From the NCBI RefSeq assembly GCF_963924675.1, contig NW_027077400.1:930001-994000 (forward strand): 64,000 bases of DNA, given 5' to 3'. The DNA is from Phocoena phocoena (lineage: Eukaryota; Chordata; Mammalia; Artiodactyla; Phocoenidae). The translations under genes were made by a program, and so were the position numbers. The notes beneath the pieces were generated by a model, which saw nothing but the letters and a program-made list of their open reading frames with translations, was not told the origin of the DNA and did no database searches. Below are positions 1 through 14,072 of the stretch, one piece after another; the first letter of the stretch is position 1; each line of letters begins with the position of its first letter.

Positions 1-1195
1 CTAAAACTAACCCATACCCTAACACTTATGCTCACCCTAAACTGTTGTTGTACCCTAACCTGTCCCCTAAACCGTCCCCGTCCCCGTCCCCTAACCCTAA
101 CCCTAACCCTAACCCTTACCCGAAGCCTTACCCTAACCCGACCCCTAATCCTAACCCGTACGCTAACACTAACCCGTACCCTAACATGTACGCTCACCCT
201 AAACCGTTGTCGTACACTAACCTGTCCCCTAAACCGTCCCAGACCCCTAACCCAAACCCTAACCCTAACCCTAACCCTAACCCTTACACGAAGCCTTAAA
301 CTAACCCGTCCCCTAATCCTAAACCGTACGCTAACACTAACCCGTACACTAACACATACGCTCACCCTAAACCGTTGTTGTACCCTTACCTCACCCCTAA
401 ACGGTCCCCGTCCCCTAACCCTAACCCTAACCATAACCCTAACCCTTACCCGAAGCCTTACCCTAACCCGTCCCCTAATCCTAACCCGTACGCTAACACT
501 AACCCGTACCCTAACATGAACGCTCACCCTAAACAGTTGTCGTACACTAACCTGTCCCTGAAACCGTCCCGGTCCCCTAACCCTAACCCTAACCCTAACC
601 CTAAACCTAAATCTTACCCGAATACTTACCCTAACCCGTCCCCTAATCCTAACCCGTACGCTAACACTAACACGTACCCTAACACGTACGCTCACCCTAA
701 ACCGTTGTCGTACCCTAACCTGTACCCTAAAACGTCCCCGTCCCCTAACCCTAACCCTAACCCTAACCCTAACCCTTATCCGAAGCCTTACCCTAACCCG
801 TCCCCTGATCCTAAACCGTACGCTACCACTAACCCGTACCCTAACACGTACGCACACCCTAAACCATTGTCGTACCCTAACCTGTCCCCTAAACCGTCCC
901 CGACCCCTAACACTAACCCTAACCCTAACCCTAACCCTTACCCGAAGCCTTACCCTAAACCGTCCCCTAATCCTAACCCGTATGCTAACACTAACCCGTA
1001 CCCTAACACGTACGCTCACACTAAACCGTTGGTATACACTAACCTGTCCCCTAAACCGTCCCCTTCCCCTAACCCTAACCCTAACCCTAACCTTAATCCA
1101 TACTCGAAGCCTTACACTAACCCGTACCTTAATCCTAACCCGTACGCTAACACTAACACGTACTCCAACACGTACGCTCACCCTAAATCGTTGTC
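1..1195. repeat. Leading monomer block, no close partner seen
   Basis: About seven monomers of 162 or 168 bp. They carry the usual layout but a relatively high density of private changes, for example a TTGGTATAC variant of the anchor box near 1029 and ACTCCAACACG near 1162. I did not find a second copy of this stretch in the window. The close match to the 41-kb region begins only at about 1196. Confidence 0.7.
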
Positions 1196-4100
1196 GTACC
1201 CTAACCTGTCCCCTAAACCGTCCCCATCCCCTAACACTAACCCTAACCCTAACCCTAACCATAACACTTACCTGAAGCCTTACACTAACCCGTCCCGTAA
1301 TCCTAAAACTTACGCTAACACTAAACCGTACCCTAACACGTACGCTCACCCTAAACCGTTGTCGCACACTAACCTGTCCCCTAAACCGTCCCCGTCCCCT
1401 AACCCTAACCCTAACCTGACCCTAACCCTTACCCGAAGCCTTACCCTAACCCGTCCCCTAATCCTATCCCGTACGCTACCACTAAACCGTACCCTAACAC
1501 GTACGCTAACCCTAAACCGTTGTCCTACCATAACCTTGCCCCTAAACCGTCCCCGTCCCCTAACCCTAACCCTAACCCTAACCCTAACCCTAACAATTAC
1601 CCGAAGCCTTACCCTAATCCGTCCCCTAATCCTAACCCGTACGCTAACACTAACCCATACCCTAACACGTACGCTCACCCTAAACAGTTGTCGTACCCTA
1701 ATCTCTCCCCTAAACCGTCGCCTTCACCTAACACTCACCCTAACCCTAACCCTAACCCTTACCCGAAGCCTTAACCTAACCCGTCCCCTAATCCTAACCC
1801 GTATGCTAACACTAACCCGTACCCTAACATGTACGCTCACCCTAAACCGTTGTCATACACTAACCTGTCTGCTAAACCTTCCCCATCCCCTAACCCTAAC
1901 CCTAACCCTAACCCTAATCCTTACCCGAAGCCTTACCCTAACCCGTACCCTAATCCTAATCCGTACGCTAACACTAACCCGTACCCTAACACGTATGCTC
2001 ACCCCAAACCGTTGTTGTACCCTAACCTGTCCCCTAAACCGTCCCCGTCCCCTAACCTTAAACCTAACCCTAACCCTAACCCTAACCCTCACCCGAAGCC
2101 GTACCTTAACCCGTCCCCTAATCCTAACCCGTACGCAAACACTAACACGTACCCTAACACGTACGCTCACCATAAACCATTGTCGTACCCTAACCTGTCC
2201 CCTAAACCTTCCCAATCCCCTAAACTTAACCCTAACCGTAACCCTAAAACTAACACTTACCCGAAGCCTTACCCTAACCCGTGCCCTAATCCTAACACGT
2301 ATGCTAACACTAACCCGTACCCTAACACATACGCTCACACTAAATCGTTGTCGTACCCTAACCTGTCCCCTAAAACGTCCCCGTCCCCTAAACCTAACCC
2401 TAACCCTAACCTAAACCTAACCCTTTCCCGAAGGCTTACCGTAACCCATCCCCTAATCCTAAACCGTACACTAACACTAACCCGTACCCTAACACGTACG
2501 CTCACCCTAAACCGTTGTCGTATTCTAACCTGTCCCCTAAACAGTCCCCGTCTCCTAACCCTAAGCCTAACCCTAACCCTAACCCTTACCCGAAGCCTTA
2601 ACCTAACCAGTCCCCTAATCCTAACCCGTATGCTAACACTAACCCGTACCCTAACACGTACGCTCAGCCTAAACCGTTGTCGAACCCTAACCTGTCCGCT
2701 AAACCTTCCCCATCCCCTAACCCTAACCCTAACCCTAACCTTAAACCTAATCCTTACCCGAAGCCTTACCCTAACCCCTACCCTAATCCTAATCCGTACG
2801 CTAAAACTAACCCGTACCCTAACACGTACGCTCACCCTAAACCGTTGTCGTACTCTAACGTGTCACCTAAACCGTCCCCGTCCCCTAAAACTAACCCTAA
2901 CCCTAACCCTTACCCGAAGCCTTACCCTAACCCGTCCCCTAATCCTAACACTTACGATAACACTAACCCGTACCCTAACACGTACGCTCACCCTAAACCG
3001 TTGTCGTACCCTAACCTGTCCACTAAACCGTCCCCGTTCCCTAACCCTAACCCTAACCCTAACCCTAACCCTTACCCGAAGCCTTACCCTAACCCGTCCC
3101 CTAATCCTAAACCGTACGCTAACACTAACCCGTACCCTAACACGTACGCTCACCCTAAACCTTTGTCATACACTGACCTGTCCCCTAAATCGTCCCCGTC
3201 CCCGTCCCCTAACCCCAACTTTAACCCTAACCCTAACACTTACCCGAAGCCTTACACTAACCCGTCCCCTAATCCTAACCCGTACGCTAACACTAACCCG
3301 TACCCTAACACGTACGCTCACCCTAAACCGTTGTCGTACCCTAACCTGTCCCCTAAACCGTCCCCATCTCCTAACCCTAACCCTAACCCTAAGCCTAACC
3401 CTTACCCGAAGCCTTACACTAACCCATCCCCTAATCCTAACCCGTACGCTAACACTAACCCTTAGCCTAACACGTACGCTCACCATAAACCGTTGTTGTA
3501 CCATAACCTGTCCCCTAAACCGTCCCCGTCCCCGTCCCCTAACCCTGACCCTAACCCTAACCCTAACCCTTACCCAAAGCCTTACCCTAAACCGTCCCCT
3601 AATCCTAAGCCGTACGCTAACACTACACCATACCCTAACACATACGCACACCCTAAACCGTTGTCATACACTAACCTGTCCCCTAAACCGTCCCTGTCTC
3701 CTAACCCTAACCCTAACCCTAACCCTAACCCTAACCCTAACCCTGACCCGAAGCCTTATACTCACACGTCCTCTAATCCTAACCCATACGCTAACACTAA
3801 CCCGTACCCTAACACGTACGATCACCCTAAACCGTTGTCGTACCCTAACCTGTCGCCTAAACCGTCCCCGTCTCCTAACTCTAACCCTAACCCTAACCCT
3901 AACCCTTACCCGAAGCCTTATCCTAACCCGTCCCCTAATCCTAACCCGTCCGCTAACACTAACCCGTACCCTAACACGTACGCCCACCCTAAACCATTGT
4001 CGTACCCTAACCTGTCCCCTAAACCGTCACCGTCCCCTAAACCTAACCCTAACCCTAACCCTAACCCTAACCCTTACCCGAAGCCTTACACTAACCCGTC

Positions 4101-5404
4101 CCCTAATCCTAACCCGTACGCTAACACTAACCCGTACCCTAACACGTACGCTCACCCTAAACCGTTGTCGTATCCTAACCTGTCCCCTAAACCGTCCCCG
4201 TCCCCTAACCCTAACCCTAACCCTAACCCTAACACTAACACTTACCCGAAGCCTTACCCTTACCCGTTCCCTAATCCTAACCCATACGATAACACTAAAC
4301 TGTACCCTAACCCGTACTCTCACCCTAAACCGTTGTCATACACTAACCTGTCCCCTAAACTTTCCCCGTCCCCTAACCCTAACCCTAACCCTAACCCTAT
4401 CCCTAAACCTTACCCGAAGCCTTACCCTAACCCGTCCCCTAATCCTAACCCGTACGCTAACACTAACCCGTACCCTAACACGTACGCTCACCCTAAACCG
4501 TTGTCGTACACTAACCTGTCCCCCAAACCGTCCCCGTCCCCTAACCCTAACCCTAACCCTAACCCTAACCCTAAACCTAACCCTAAACCTAACGCTTACC
4601 CGAAGCCTTACCGTAAACCGTCCCCTAATCCTAACCCATACGATAACACTAACCCGTACACTAACACGTACGCTCACCCTAAACCGTTGTCGTACCCTAA
4701 CCTGTCCCCTAAACCGTCCCCGTCCCCTAACCCTAACCCTAACCCTTACCCGAAGCCTTACCCTAACCGTCCCCTAATCCTAACCCGTACGCTAACACTA
4801 ACCCGTACCCTAACACGTACGCTCACCCTAAACTGTTGTCGTACCCTAACCTGTCCCCTAAACCGTCCCCATCCCCTAACCCTAACCCTAACCCTAACCC
4901 TAACCCTTACCCGAAGCCTTACCCTAACCCATCCCCTAATCCTAACCCGTACGCTAACACTAACCCGTAGCCTAACACGTACGCTCAACATAAACCGTTG
5001 TCGTACCATAACCTGTCCCCTAAACCGTCCCCGTCCCCTAACCCTAACCCTAACCCTAACCCTAATCCTAACCCTTACCCGAAGCCTTACCCTAACCCGT
5101 CCCCTAATCTTAACCCGTACGCTAACAGTAAACCGTACCCTAACACATACGCACACCCTAAACCGTTGTCATACACTTCCCTGTCCCCTAAACCGTCCTC
5201 GTCTCCTAACCCTAACCCTAACCCTAACCCTAACCCTAACCCTTACCCGAAGCCTTACTCTAACACGTCCTCTAATCCTAACCCGTACGCTAACACTAAC
5301 CATTACCCTAACACGTACGCTCACCCTAAACCGTTGTCGTACCCTGACCTGTCCCCTAAACCGTCCCCGTCCCCTAACCCTAACCGTAACCCTAACCCTA
5401 ACCC
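1196..5404. repeat. Block A, copy 1 (partner 41101-45310)
   Basis: About 26 monomers that match 41101-45310 at a constant offset of 39905 bases, becoming 39906 after a one-base deletion near 4767 in this copy (CTAACCGTCCCC against CTAACCCGTCCCC). Differences seen are scattered single bases, roughly one per 100-150 bp, for example GTGCCC against GTCCCC near 2281. Both copies share two unusual one-base deletions that break the hexamer phase, at 1417-1421 and near 2412, which shows common descent and not chance similarity of telomeric repeats. The match stops at about 5404, where the partner switches to sequence like that at 6.2 kb. Confidence 0.85.
1417..1421. other. Phase-breaking 5-base unit (shared marker)
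   Basis: The five bases TGACC sit where a six-base unit is expected, between canonical hexamers, so phase slips by one base. The same deletion recurs near 38500 and near 41322 in the related copies. Because phase breaks are rare here, it is a good marker of shared ancestry among these three segments. Confidence 0.85.
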
Positions 5405-8400
5405 TTACCCGAAGCCTTACTCTAACCCGTCCCCTAATCCTAAACCGTACGCTAACACTAACCCGTACCCTAACACGTACGCGCACACTAAACCGTTGTC
5501 GTACCCTAACCTGTCCCCTAAACCGTCACCGTCCCCTAAACCTAACCCTAACCCTAACCCTAACCCTAACCCGAACCTTAACCCGAAGCCTTAAACTAAA
5601 CCGTCCCCTAATCCTAACCCGTATGCTAAATCTAACCCATACCCTAACACGTACGCTCACCCTAAACCGTTGTCGTACCCTAACCTGTCCCCTAAACCGT
5701 CCCCGTTCCCTAACCCTAACCCTAACCCTAACCCTAACCCTAACCCTTACCCGAAGACTTACCCTAACCCGTCCCCTAATCCTAACCCGTGCGCTAACAC
5801 TAACCCGTACCCTAACACGTACGCTCACCCTAAACCGTTGTCGTACCCTAACCTGTCCCCTAAACCGTCCCAGTCCCCTAACCCTAACCCTAACCCTAAC
5901 TCTAACACTAACCCTTACCCGAAGCCTTACCCTAACCCGTCCCCTAATCCTAACCCATACGATAACACTAACCTGTACCCTAACACGTACGCTCAACATA
6001 AACCGTTGTCATACACTAACCTGTCCCCTAAACCGTCCCCATCCCCTAACCCTAACCCTAACCCTAACCCTAGCCCTTACCTGAAGCCTTACCCTAACCC
6101 GTCCCCTAATCCTAACCCGTACGCTAACACTAACCTGTACCCTAACACGTACGCTCACCCTAAACCGTTGTCGTACCCTAACCTGTCCCTTAAACCGTCC
6201 CCGTCCCCTAACCCTAACCCTAACCCTAACCCTAACCCTTACCCGAAGCCTTACCCTAACCCGTCCCCTAATCCTAACCCGTATGCTAACTCTAACACGT
6301 ACCCTAACACGTACCCTCACCCTAAACCGTTGTCGTACCCTAACCTGTCCCCTAAACCGTCCCCATTCACTAACACTAACCATAACCCTAACCTTAACCC
6401 TAACCCTTACCCGAAGCCTTACCCTAACCCGTACCCTAATCCTAACCCGTACGCTAACACTACACCGTACCCTAACACATACGCACACCCTAAACCGTTG
6501 TCATACACTAACCTGTCCCCTAAACCGTCCCCGTCTCCTAACCCTAACCCTAACCCTAAGCCTAAACCTAAACCTGACCCGAAGCCTTATACTAACACGT
6601 CCTCTAATCCTAACCCATACTCTAACACTAACCCGTACCCTAACACGTACGCTCACCCTAAATCGTTGTCGTACCCTAACCTGTCCCCTAAACCAGCCCC
6701 GTCCCCTAACCCTAACCCTAAACCTTACCCTAACCCTTACCCGAAGCCTTACCCTAACCCGTCCCCTAATCCTAACCCGTACGCTAACACTAACCCGTAC
6801 CCTAACACGTACGCTCACCCTAAACCTTTGTCGTACCCTAACCTGTCCCCTAAACCGTCACCGTCCCCTAAACCTAACCCTAACCCTAACCCTAACCCGA
6901 ACCCTTACCCGAAGCCTTACCCTAAACCGTCCCCTAATCCTAACCCGTATGCTAACTCTAACCCGTAACCTAACACGTACGCTCAACCTAAACCCTTGTC
7001 GTACCCTAACCTGTCCCCTAAACCGTCCCAGTTCCCTCACCCTAACCCTAACCCTAACCCTAACCCTAACCCTTACCCGAAGCCTTACCCTAAACCGTCC
7101 CCTAATCCTAACCCGTACGCTAACACTAACCCGTAACCTAACACGTACGCTCACCCTAAACCGTTGTCGTACCCTAACCTGTCCCCTAAACCGTCCCCGT
7201 CCCCTAACCCTATCCCTAACCCTAACCCTAACACTAACCCTTACCCGAAGCCTTACCCTAACCCGTCCCCTAATCCTAACCCATACGATAACACTAACCT
7301 GTACCCTAACACGTACTCTCACCCTAAACCGTTGTCATACACTAACCTGTCCCCTAAACTGTCCCCGTCCCCTAACCCTAAACCTAACCCTAACCCTAAA
7401 CCTTACCCGAAGCCTTACCCTAACCCGTCCCCTAATCCTAACCCGTACGCTAACACTAACCCGTACCCTAACACGTACGCTCACCCTAAACCGTAGTCGT
7501 ACACTAACCTGTCCCCTAAACCGTCCCCGTCCCCTAACCCTAACCCTAAACCTAACCCTAACCCTAACCCTTACCCGAAGCCTTACCGTAAACCGTCCCC
7601 TAATCCTAACCCATTCGATAACACTAACCCGTACCCTAACACGTACGCTCACCCTAAACAGTTGTCGTACCCTAACCTGTCCCCTAAACCGTCACCGTCC
7701 CCTAAACCTAACCCTAACCCTAACACTAACCCTAACCCGAACGCTTACCCGAAGCTTTAACCTAAACCGTCCCCTAATCCTAACCTGTATGCTAACTCTA
7801 ACCCGTACCCTAACCCGTACGCTCACCCTAAACAGTTGTCGTACCCTAACCTGCCCCCTAAACCGTCCCCGTTCCCTAACCCTAACCCTAACCCTAACTC
7901 TAACCCTAACCCTTACCCGAAGCCTTACCCTAACCCGTCCCCTTATCCTAACCCGTACGCTAACACTAACCCGTACCCTAACACGTACGCTCACCCTAAA
8001 CCGTTGTCGTAACCTAACTTGTCCCCAAAACCGTCCCCGTCCCCTAACCCTAACCCTAACCCTAACACTAACACTAACCCTTACCCGAAGCCTTACCCTA
8101 ACCCGTCCACTAATCCTAACCCATACGATAACACTAACCTGTACCCTAACACGTACGCTCACCATAAACCGTTGTCGTACACTAACCTGTCCCCTAAACC
8201 GTCCCCATCCCCTAACCCTAACCCTAACCCTAACCCTAGCCCTTACCTGAAGCCTTACCCTAACCCGTCCCCTAATCCTAACCCGTACGCCAACACTAAC
8301 CTGTACCCTAACACGTACGCTCACCCTAAACCGTTGTCGTACCCTAACCTGTCCCTTAAACCGTCCCCGTCGCCTAACCCTAACCCTAACCCTAAACCTA

Positions 8401-9836
8401 ACCCTAACACTTACCCGAAGCCTTACCCCAACCCGTCCCCTAATCCTAACCCGTATGCTAACTCTAACCCGTACCCTAACACGTACGCTCACCCTAAACT
8501 GTTGTCGTACCCTAACCTGTTCACTAAACCGTCCCCGTCCCCTAACCCTAACCCTAACCCTAACCCTAGCCCTTACCTGAAGCCTTACCCTAACCCGTCC
8601 CCTAATCCTAACCCGTACGCTAACACTAACCTGTACCCTAACACGTACGCTCACCCTAAACCGTTGTCGTACCCTAACCTGTCCCTTAAACCGTCCCCGT
8701 CCCCTAACCCTAACCCTAACCCTAACCCTAACCCTAACCCTTACCCGAAGCCTTACCCTAACCCGTCCCCTAATCCTAACCCATATGCTAACTCTAACAC
8801 GTACCCTAACACGTACCCTCACCCTAAACCGTTGTCGTACCCTAACCTGTCCCCTAAACCGTCCCCATTCACTAACACTAACCATAACCCTAACCTTAAC
8901 CCTAACCCTTACCCGAAGCCTTACCCTAACCCGTACCCTAATCCTAACCCGTACGCTAACACTACACCGTACCCTAACACATACGCACACCCTAAACCGT
9001 TGTCATACACTAACCTGTCCCCTAAACCGTCCCCGTCTCCTAACCCTAACCCTAACCCTAAGCCTAAACCTAAACCTGACCCGAAGCCTTATACTAACAC
9101 GTCCTCTAATCCTAACCCATACTCTAACACTAACCCGTACCCTAACACGTACGCTCACCCTAAATCGTTGTCGTACCCTAACCTGTCCCCTAAACCATCC
9201 CCGTCCCCTAACCCTAACCCTAAACCTTACCCTAACCCTTACCCGAAGCCTTACACTAACCCGTCCCCTAATCCTAACCCGTACGCTAACACTAACCCGT
9301 ACCCTAACACGTACGCTCACCCTAAACCTTTGTCGTACCCTAACCTGTCCCCTAAACCGTCACCGTCCCCTAAACCTAACCCTAACCCTAACTCTAACCC
9401 GAACCCTTACCCGAAGCCTTACCCTAAACCGTCCCCTAATCCTAACCCGTATGCTAACTCTAACCCGTAACCTAACACGTACGCTCAACCTAAACCCTTG
9501 TCGTACCCTAACCTGTCCCCTAAACCGTCCCAGTTCCCTCACCCTAACCCTAACCCTAACCCTAACCCTAACCCTTACCCGAAGCCTTACCCTAAACCGT
9601 CCCCTAATCCTAACCCGTACGCTAACACTAACCCGTACCCTAACACGTACGCTCACCCTAAACCGTTGTCGTACCCTAACCTGTCCCCTAAACCGTCCCC
9701 GTCCCCTAACCCTAACCCTAACCCTAACCCTAACACTAACCCTTACCCGAAGCCTTACCCTAACCCGTCCCCTAATCCTAACCCATACGATAACACTAAC
9801 CTGTACCCTAACACGTACTCTCACTCTAAACCGTTG
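5405..9836. repeat. Block U, first array of the ~2.5-kb higher-order repeat
   Basis: Monomers at 6501-9002 form a complete higher-order unit of 2502 bp (15 monomers). It begins again at 9003 and runs at least to 9836 as a partial second copy: segments starting 6501, 6858 and 7335 recur at 9003, 9360 and 9837. Diagnostic monomers include one with CCATTCACTAACACTAACCA, one ending GCACACCC before the anchor box, and one with consecutive AAGCCTAAACC units. The same unit is the main component of 45311-55769. The stretch 5405-6500 holds related monomers in a different order. Confidence 0.8.
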
Positions 9837-11860
9837 TCATACACTAACCTGTCCCCTAAACTGTCCCCGTCCCCTAACCCTAACCCTAACCCTAACCCTA
9901 AACCTTACCCGAAGCCTTACCCTAACCCGTCCCCTAATCCTAACCCGTACGCTAACACTAACCCGTACCCTAACACGTACGCTCACCCTAAACCGTTGTC
10001 GTACAGTAACCTGTCCCCTAAACGGTCCCCGTCCCCTAACCCTAACCCTAAACCTAACCCTAACCCTTACCCGAAGCGTTACCGTAAACCGTCCCTTAAT
10101 CCTAACCCATACGATAACACTAACCCGTACCCTAACACGTACGCTCACCCTAAACCGTTGTCGTACCCTAACCTGTCCCCTAAACCGTCCCCGTCCCCTA
10201 ACCCTAACCCTAACCCTATCCCTAACCCTTACCCGAAGCCTTACCATAACCCGTCAACTAATCCTAACCAGTATGCTAACACTAACCCGTACCCTAACAC
10301 GTACGCTCACCCTAAACCGTTGTCGTACACTAACCTGTCCCCTAAACCGTCCCCGTCCCCTAACCCTAACCCTAACCCTAACCCTAACCCTAACCCTTAC
10401 CACAAGCCTTAACGTAACCCATCCCCTAATCCTAACCCATACGATAACACTAACCCGTACCCTAACACGTACGCTCACCCTAAACCGTTGTCGTACCCTA
10501 ACCTGTCCCCTAAACCGTCCCCGTCCCCTAACCCTAACCCTAACCCTAGCCCTAACCCTTACCCGAAGCCTTACCCTAACCCGTCCCCTAATCCTAACCC
10601 GTACGCTAACACTAACCCGTACCCTAACACGTACGCTCACCCTAAACCGTTGTCGTACACTAACCTGTCCCCTAAACTCTCCCCGTCCCTGTCCCCGTCC
10701 CCTAACCCTAACCCTAACCCTAACCCTAACCCTTACCCGAAGCCTTACCCTAACCCATCCCATAATCCTAACCCGTACGCTAACACTAACCCGTACCCTA
10801 ACACGTACGCTCACCCTAAACCGTTGTCGTACCCTAACCTGTCCCTTAAACCGTCCCCGTCCCCTAACCCTAACCCTAAACCTAACCCTAACCCTTACCC
10901 AAAGCCTTACTCTAACCCGTCACCTAATCCTAAACCGTACGCTAACACTAACACATAGCCTAACACGTACGCTCACCCTAAACCGTTGTCGTACCCTAAC
11001 CTGTCCCCTAAACCGTCCCCATCCCCTAACCCTAACCCTAACCCTAACCCTAACCCTTACCTGAAGCCTTACCCTAACCCGTCCCCTAATCCTAACCCGT
11101 ACGTTAACACTAAACCGTATCCTAACACATACACACACCCTAAACCGTTGTTGTACACTAACCTGTCCCCTAAACCGTTCCCGTCTCCTAACCCTAACCC
11201 TAACCCTAACCCTAACCCTAACCCTAACCCTTACCCGAAGCCTTACCGTAACCCGTCCTCTAATCCTAACCCATACGCTAACACTAACCCGTACCCTAAC
11301 ACGTACGCTCAACGTAAACCGTTGTCGTACCCTAACCTGTCCCCTAAACCGTCCCCGTCCCCTAACCCTATCCCTAACCCAGCCCTAACCCTGTCCCGAA
11401 GCCTTACCCTAACCCGTCCCCTAATCCTAACCCGTACGCTAACACTAACCCCTACCCTAACACGTACGCTCACTCTAAACCGTTGTCGTACCCTAACCTC
11501 TCCCCTAAACCGTCACCGTCCCCTCACCCTATCCCTAACCCTAACCCTAACCCTAACCCGAACCCTTACCCGAAGCCTTACCCTAAACCGTCCCCTAATC
11601 CTAACCCGTACGCTAACACTAACCCGTATCCTAACACGTACGCTCACCCTAAACCTTTGTTGTACCCTAACCTGTCCCCTAAACCGTCCCCGTCCCCTAA
11701 GCCTAACACTAAACCTAACTCTAACCCTTACCCGAAGCCTTACCCTAAACCGTCCCCTAATCCTAACCCGTACGCTAACACTAACCCATACCCTAACACG
11801 TACGCTCACCCTAAACCGTTTTCGTACCCTAAGCTGTCCCTTAAACCGTCCCCTTCCCCT
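9837..11860. repeat. Block C, matches 18035-20058 and 56761-58756
   Basis: About twelve monomers repeated at offsets of about 8204/8198 (18.0-20.1 kb) and again inside 56.8-58.8 kb. Markers are the GCGTTACCG and ACGGTCCCC variants near 10020-10080, the GTCAACTAATCC monomer near 10254, the TTACCACAAGCC monomer near 10400, and the ACACATACACACACCC monomer near 11130. Beyond about 11381 it is also the start of the tandem pair described next, so blocks overlap and the layout is mosaic. Confidence 0.78.
10488..10649 (+). repeat. Representative 162-bp satellite monomer (27 hexamers)
   Basis: This is one typical monomer, measured from TTGTCGTAC to the next. Read in CCCNNN register the consensus has about 27 hexamer slots. 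There is a left variant part (for example CCTGTC, ACCGTC, CCCGTC), a core of 4-8 canonical CCCTAA, then CCCTTA, CCCGAA and GCCTTA. A right variant part follows, rich in CCCGTA, CGCTAA, CACTAA, CACGTA and CGCTCA, and it ends in ACCGTT then GTCGTA. Every slot is six bases, so the monomer reads as a mutated run of telomere repeats and not as unrelated DNA holding a telomeric insert. In this copy the fourth core hexamer is CCCTAG. Two CGTACG palindromes lie at 10600-10605 and 10630-10635. Confidence 0.9.
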
Positions 11861-14072
11861 AACCCTAACCCTTACCCTAACCCTAACCCTTACCTGAAGC
11901 CTTACCCGAACCCGTCCCCTAATCCTAACCCGTACGCTAACACTAAACCGTATCCTAACACATACACACACCCTAAACCGTTGTTGTACACTAACCTGTC
12001 CCCTAAACCGTCCCCGTCTCCTAACCCTAACCCTAACCCTAACCCTAAACCTTACCCGAATCCTTACCCTAACACGTCCTCTAATCCTAACCCGTACGCT
12101 AACACTAACCCGTACCCTAACACGTACGCTCAACGTAAACCGTTGTCGTACCCTAACCTGTCCCCTAAACCGTCCCCGTCCCCTAACCCTATCCCTAACA
12201 CTAACCCTAAACCTGACCAGAAGCCTTACACTAACCTGTCCCCTAATTCTAACCCGTACGCTAACACTAACCCGTACCCTAACACGTACGCTCACCCTAA
12301 ACCGTTCTCGTACTCTAACCTGTCCCCTAAACCGTCACCATCCCCTAACCGTAACCCTAACCCTAAACCTAACCCTAAACCTTACCCGAAGCCTTACCCT
12401 AACCCGTCCCATAATCCTAACCCTTACGATAACACTAAACCGTACCCTAACACGTACGCTCACCCTAAACCGTTGTCGTACACTAACCTGTCCCCTAAAC
12501 CGGCCCCGTCCCGTAACCCTAACCCTAACCCTAGCCCTAACCCTTACCCGAAGCCTTACCCTAACCCGTCCCCTAATCCTAACCCGTACGCTATCACTAA
12601 CCCTTACCCTAACACGAACGCACACCCTAAACCGTTGTCGTACACTAACCTATCCCCTAAACTGTCCCCGTACCCGTCCCCGTCCCCTAAACCTAACCCT
12701 AACCCTAACCCTAACCTGTCCCCTAAACTGTCCCCGTCACCTAACCCTAACCCTAACCCTAAACCTTACCCGAAGCCTTACCGTAAACCGTCCCCTAATC
12801 CTAACCCATACGATAACACTAACCCGTACCCTAACACGTACGCTCACCCTAAACCGTTGTCGTACCCTAACCTGTCCCCTAAACCGTCCCCGTCCCCTAA
12901 CCCTAACCCTAACCCTAACCCTAACCCTAACCCTTACCCTTACCCGAAGCCTTACCATAACCCATCCCCTAATCCTAACCCGTATGCTAACACTAACCCG
13001 TACCCTAACACGTACGCTCACCCTAAACCGTTGTCGTACACTAACCTGTCCCCTAAACCATCACCGTACCCTACCCCTAACCCTAACCCTAACCCTAACC
13101 CTTACCCGAAGCCTTACCGTAACCCATCCCCTAATCCTAAACCATACGATAACACTAACCCGTACCCTAACACGTACGCTCACCCTAAACCGTTGTCGTA
13201 CCCTAACCTGTCCCCTAAACCGTCCCCGTCCCCTAACCCTAACCCTAACCCTAACCCTAGCCCTTACCTGAAGCCTTACCCTAACCCGTCCCCTAATCCT
13301 AACCCTTACGCCAACACTAACCTGTACCCTAACACGTACGCTCACCCTAAACCATTGTCGTACCCTAACCAGTCCCTTAAACCGTCCCCGTCGCCTAACC
13401 CTAACCCTAACCCTAAACCTAACCCTAACACTTACCCGAAGCCTTACCCCAACCCGTCCCCTATTCCTAACCCGTATGCTAACTCTAACAGGTACCATAA
13501 CACGTACGCTCACCCTAAACCGTTGTCGTACCCTAACCTGTCCCCTAAACCGTCCCCATTCCCTAACACTAACCCTAACCTTAACCCTAACCCTTACCCG
13601 AAGCCTTACACTAACTCATACCCTAATCCTAACTCGTACGCTAACACTAACCCGTACCCTAACACGTACGCTCACCCTAAACTGTTGTCGTACCCTAACC
13701 TGTCCACTAAACCGTCCCCGTCCCCTAACCCTAACCCTAACCCTAACCCTAACCCTTACCCGAAGCCTTACCCTAACCCGTCCCCTAATCCTAAACCGTA
13801 CGCTAACACTAACCCGTACCCTAACACGTACGCTCACCCTAAACAGTTGTCATACACTGACCTGTCCCCTAAACCGTCCCTGTCCCCATCCCCTAACCCT
13901 AACTCAACCCTAACCCTAACCCTTACCCGAAGCCTTAACCTAACCCGTCCCCTAATCCTAACCCGTACGCTAACACTAACCCGTACCCTAACACGTACGC
14001 TCACCCTAAACCGTTGTCGTACCCTAACCTGTCCCCTAAACTGTCCCCGTCCCCTAACCCTAACCCTAACCC
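11381..14072. repeat. Tandem higher-order unit T, copy 1 (2692 bp)
   Basis: The unit starts at a phase-breaking AGCCCTAACCCTGTCCC junction at 11381 and is repeated from the same junction at 14073. Relative to copy 2 it lacks about 654 bp, four monomers, between about 11870 and 11885: the offset jumps from 2692 to 3346 there. Copy 1 then follows copy 2 closely to its end, including the 222-bp extended monomer at 12635. Confidence 0.82.
12635..12856. repeat. Extended 222-bp monomer with internal duplication
   Basis: The distance between anchor boxes is 222 bp instead of 162. The left variant part is present twice: the CCTGTCCCCTAAACTGTCCC segment recurs within the monomer after a short telomeric run. 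Relatives are at 15981-16214 and 61185-61418, each 234 bp, the 12-bp difference lying in the telomeric core. Even this rearrangement stayed in multiples of six. Confidence 0.85.

Noticed and set aside
12..60. Transposon or retroelement ends in the variant half of the monomer
   Set aside because: No terminal inverted repeats, target-site duplications, poly-A or coding remnants, and the variant half stays in six-base register with the telomeric half.
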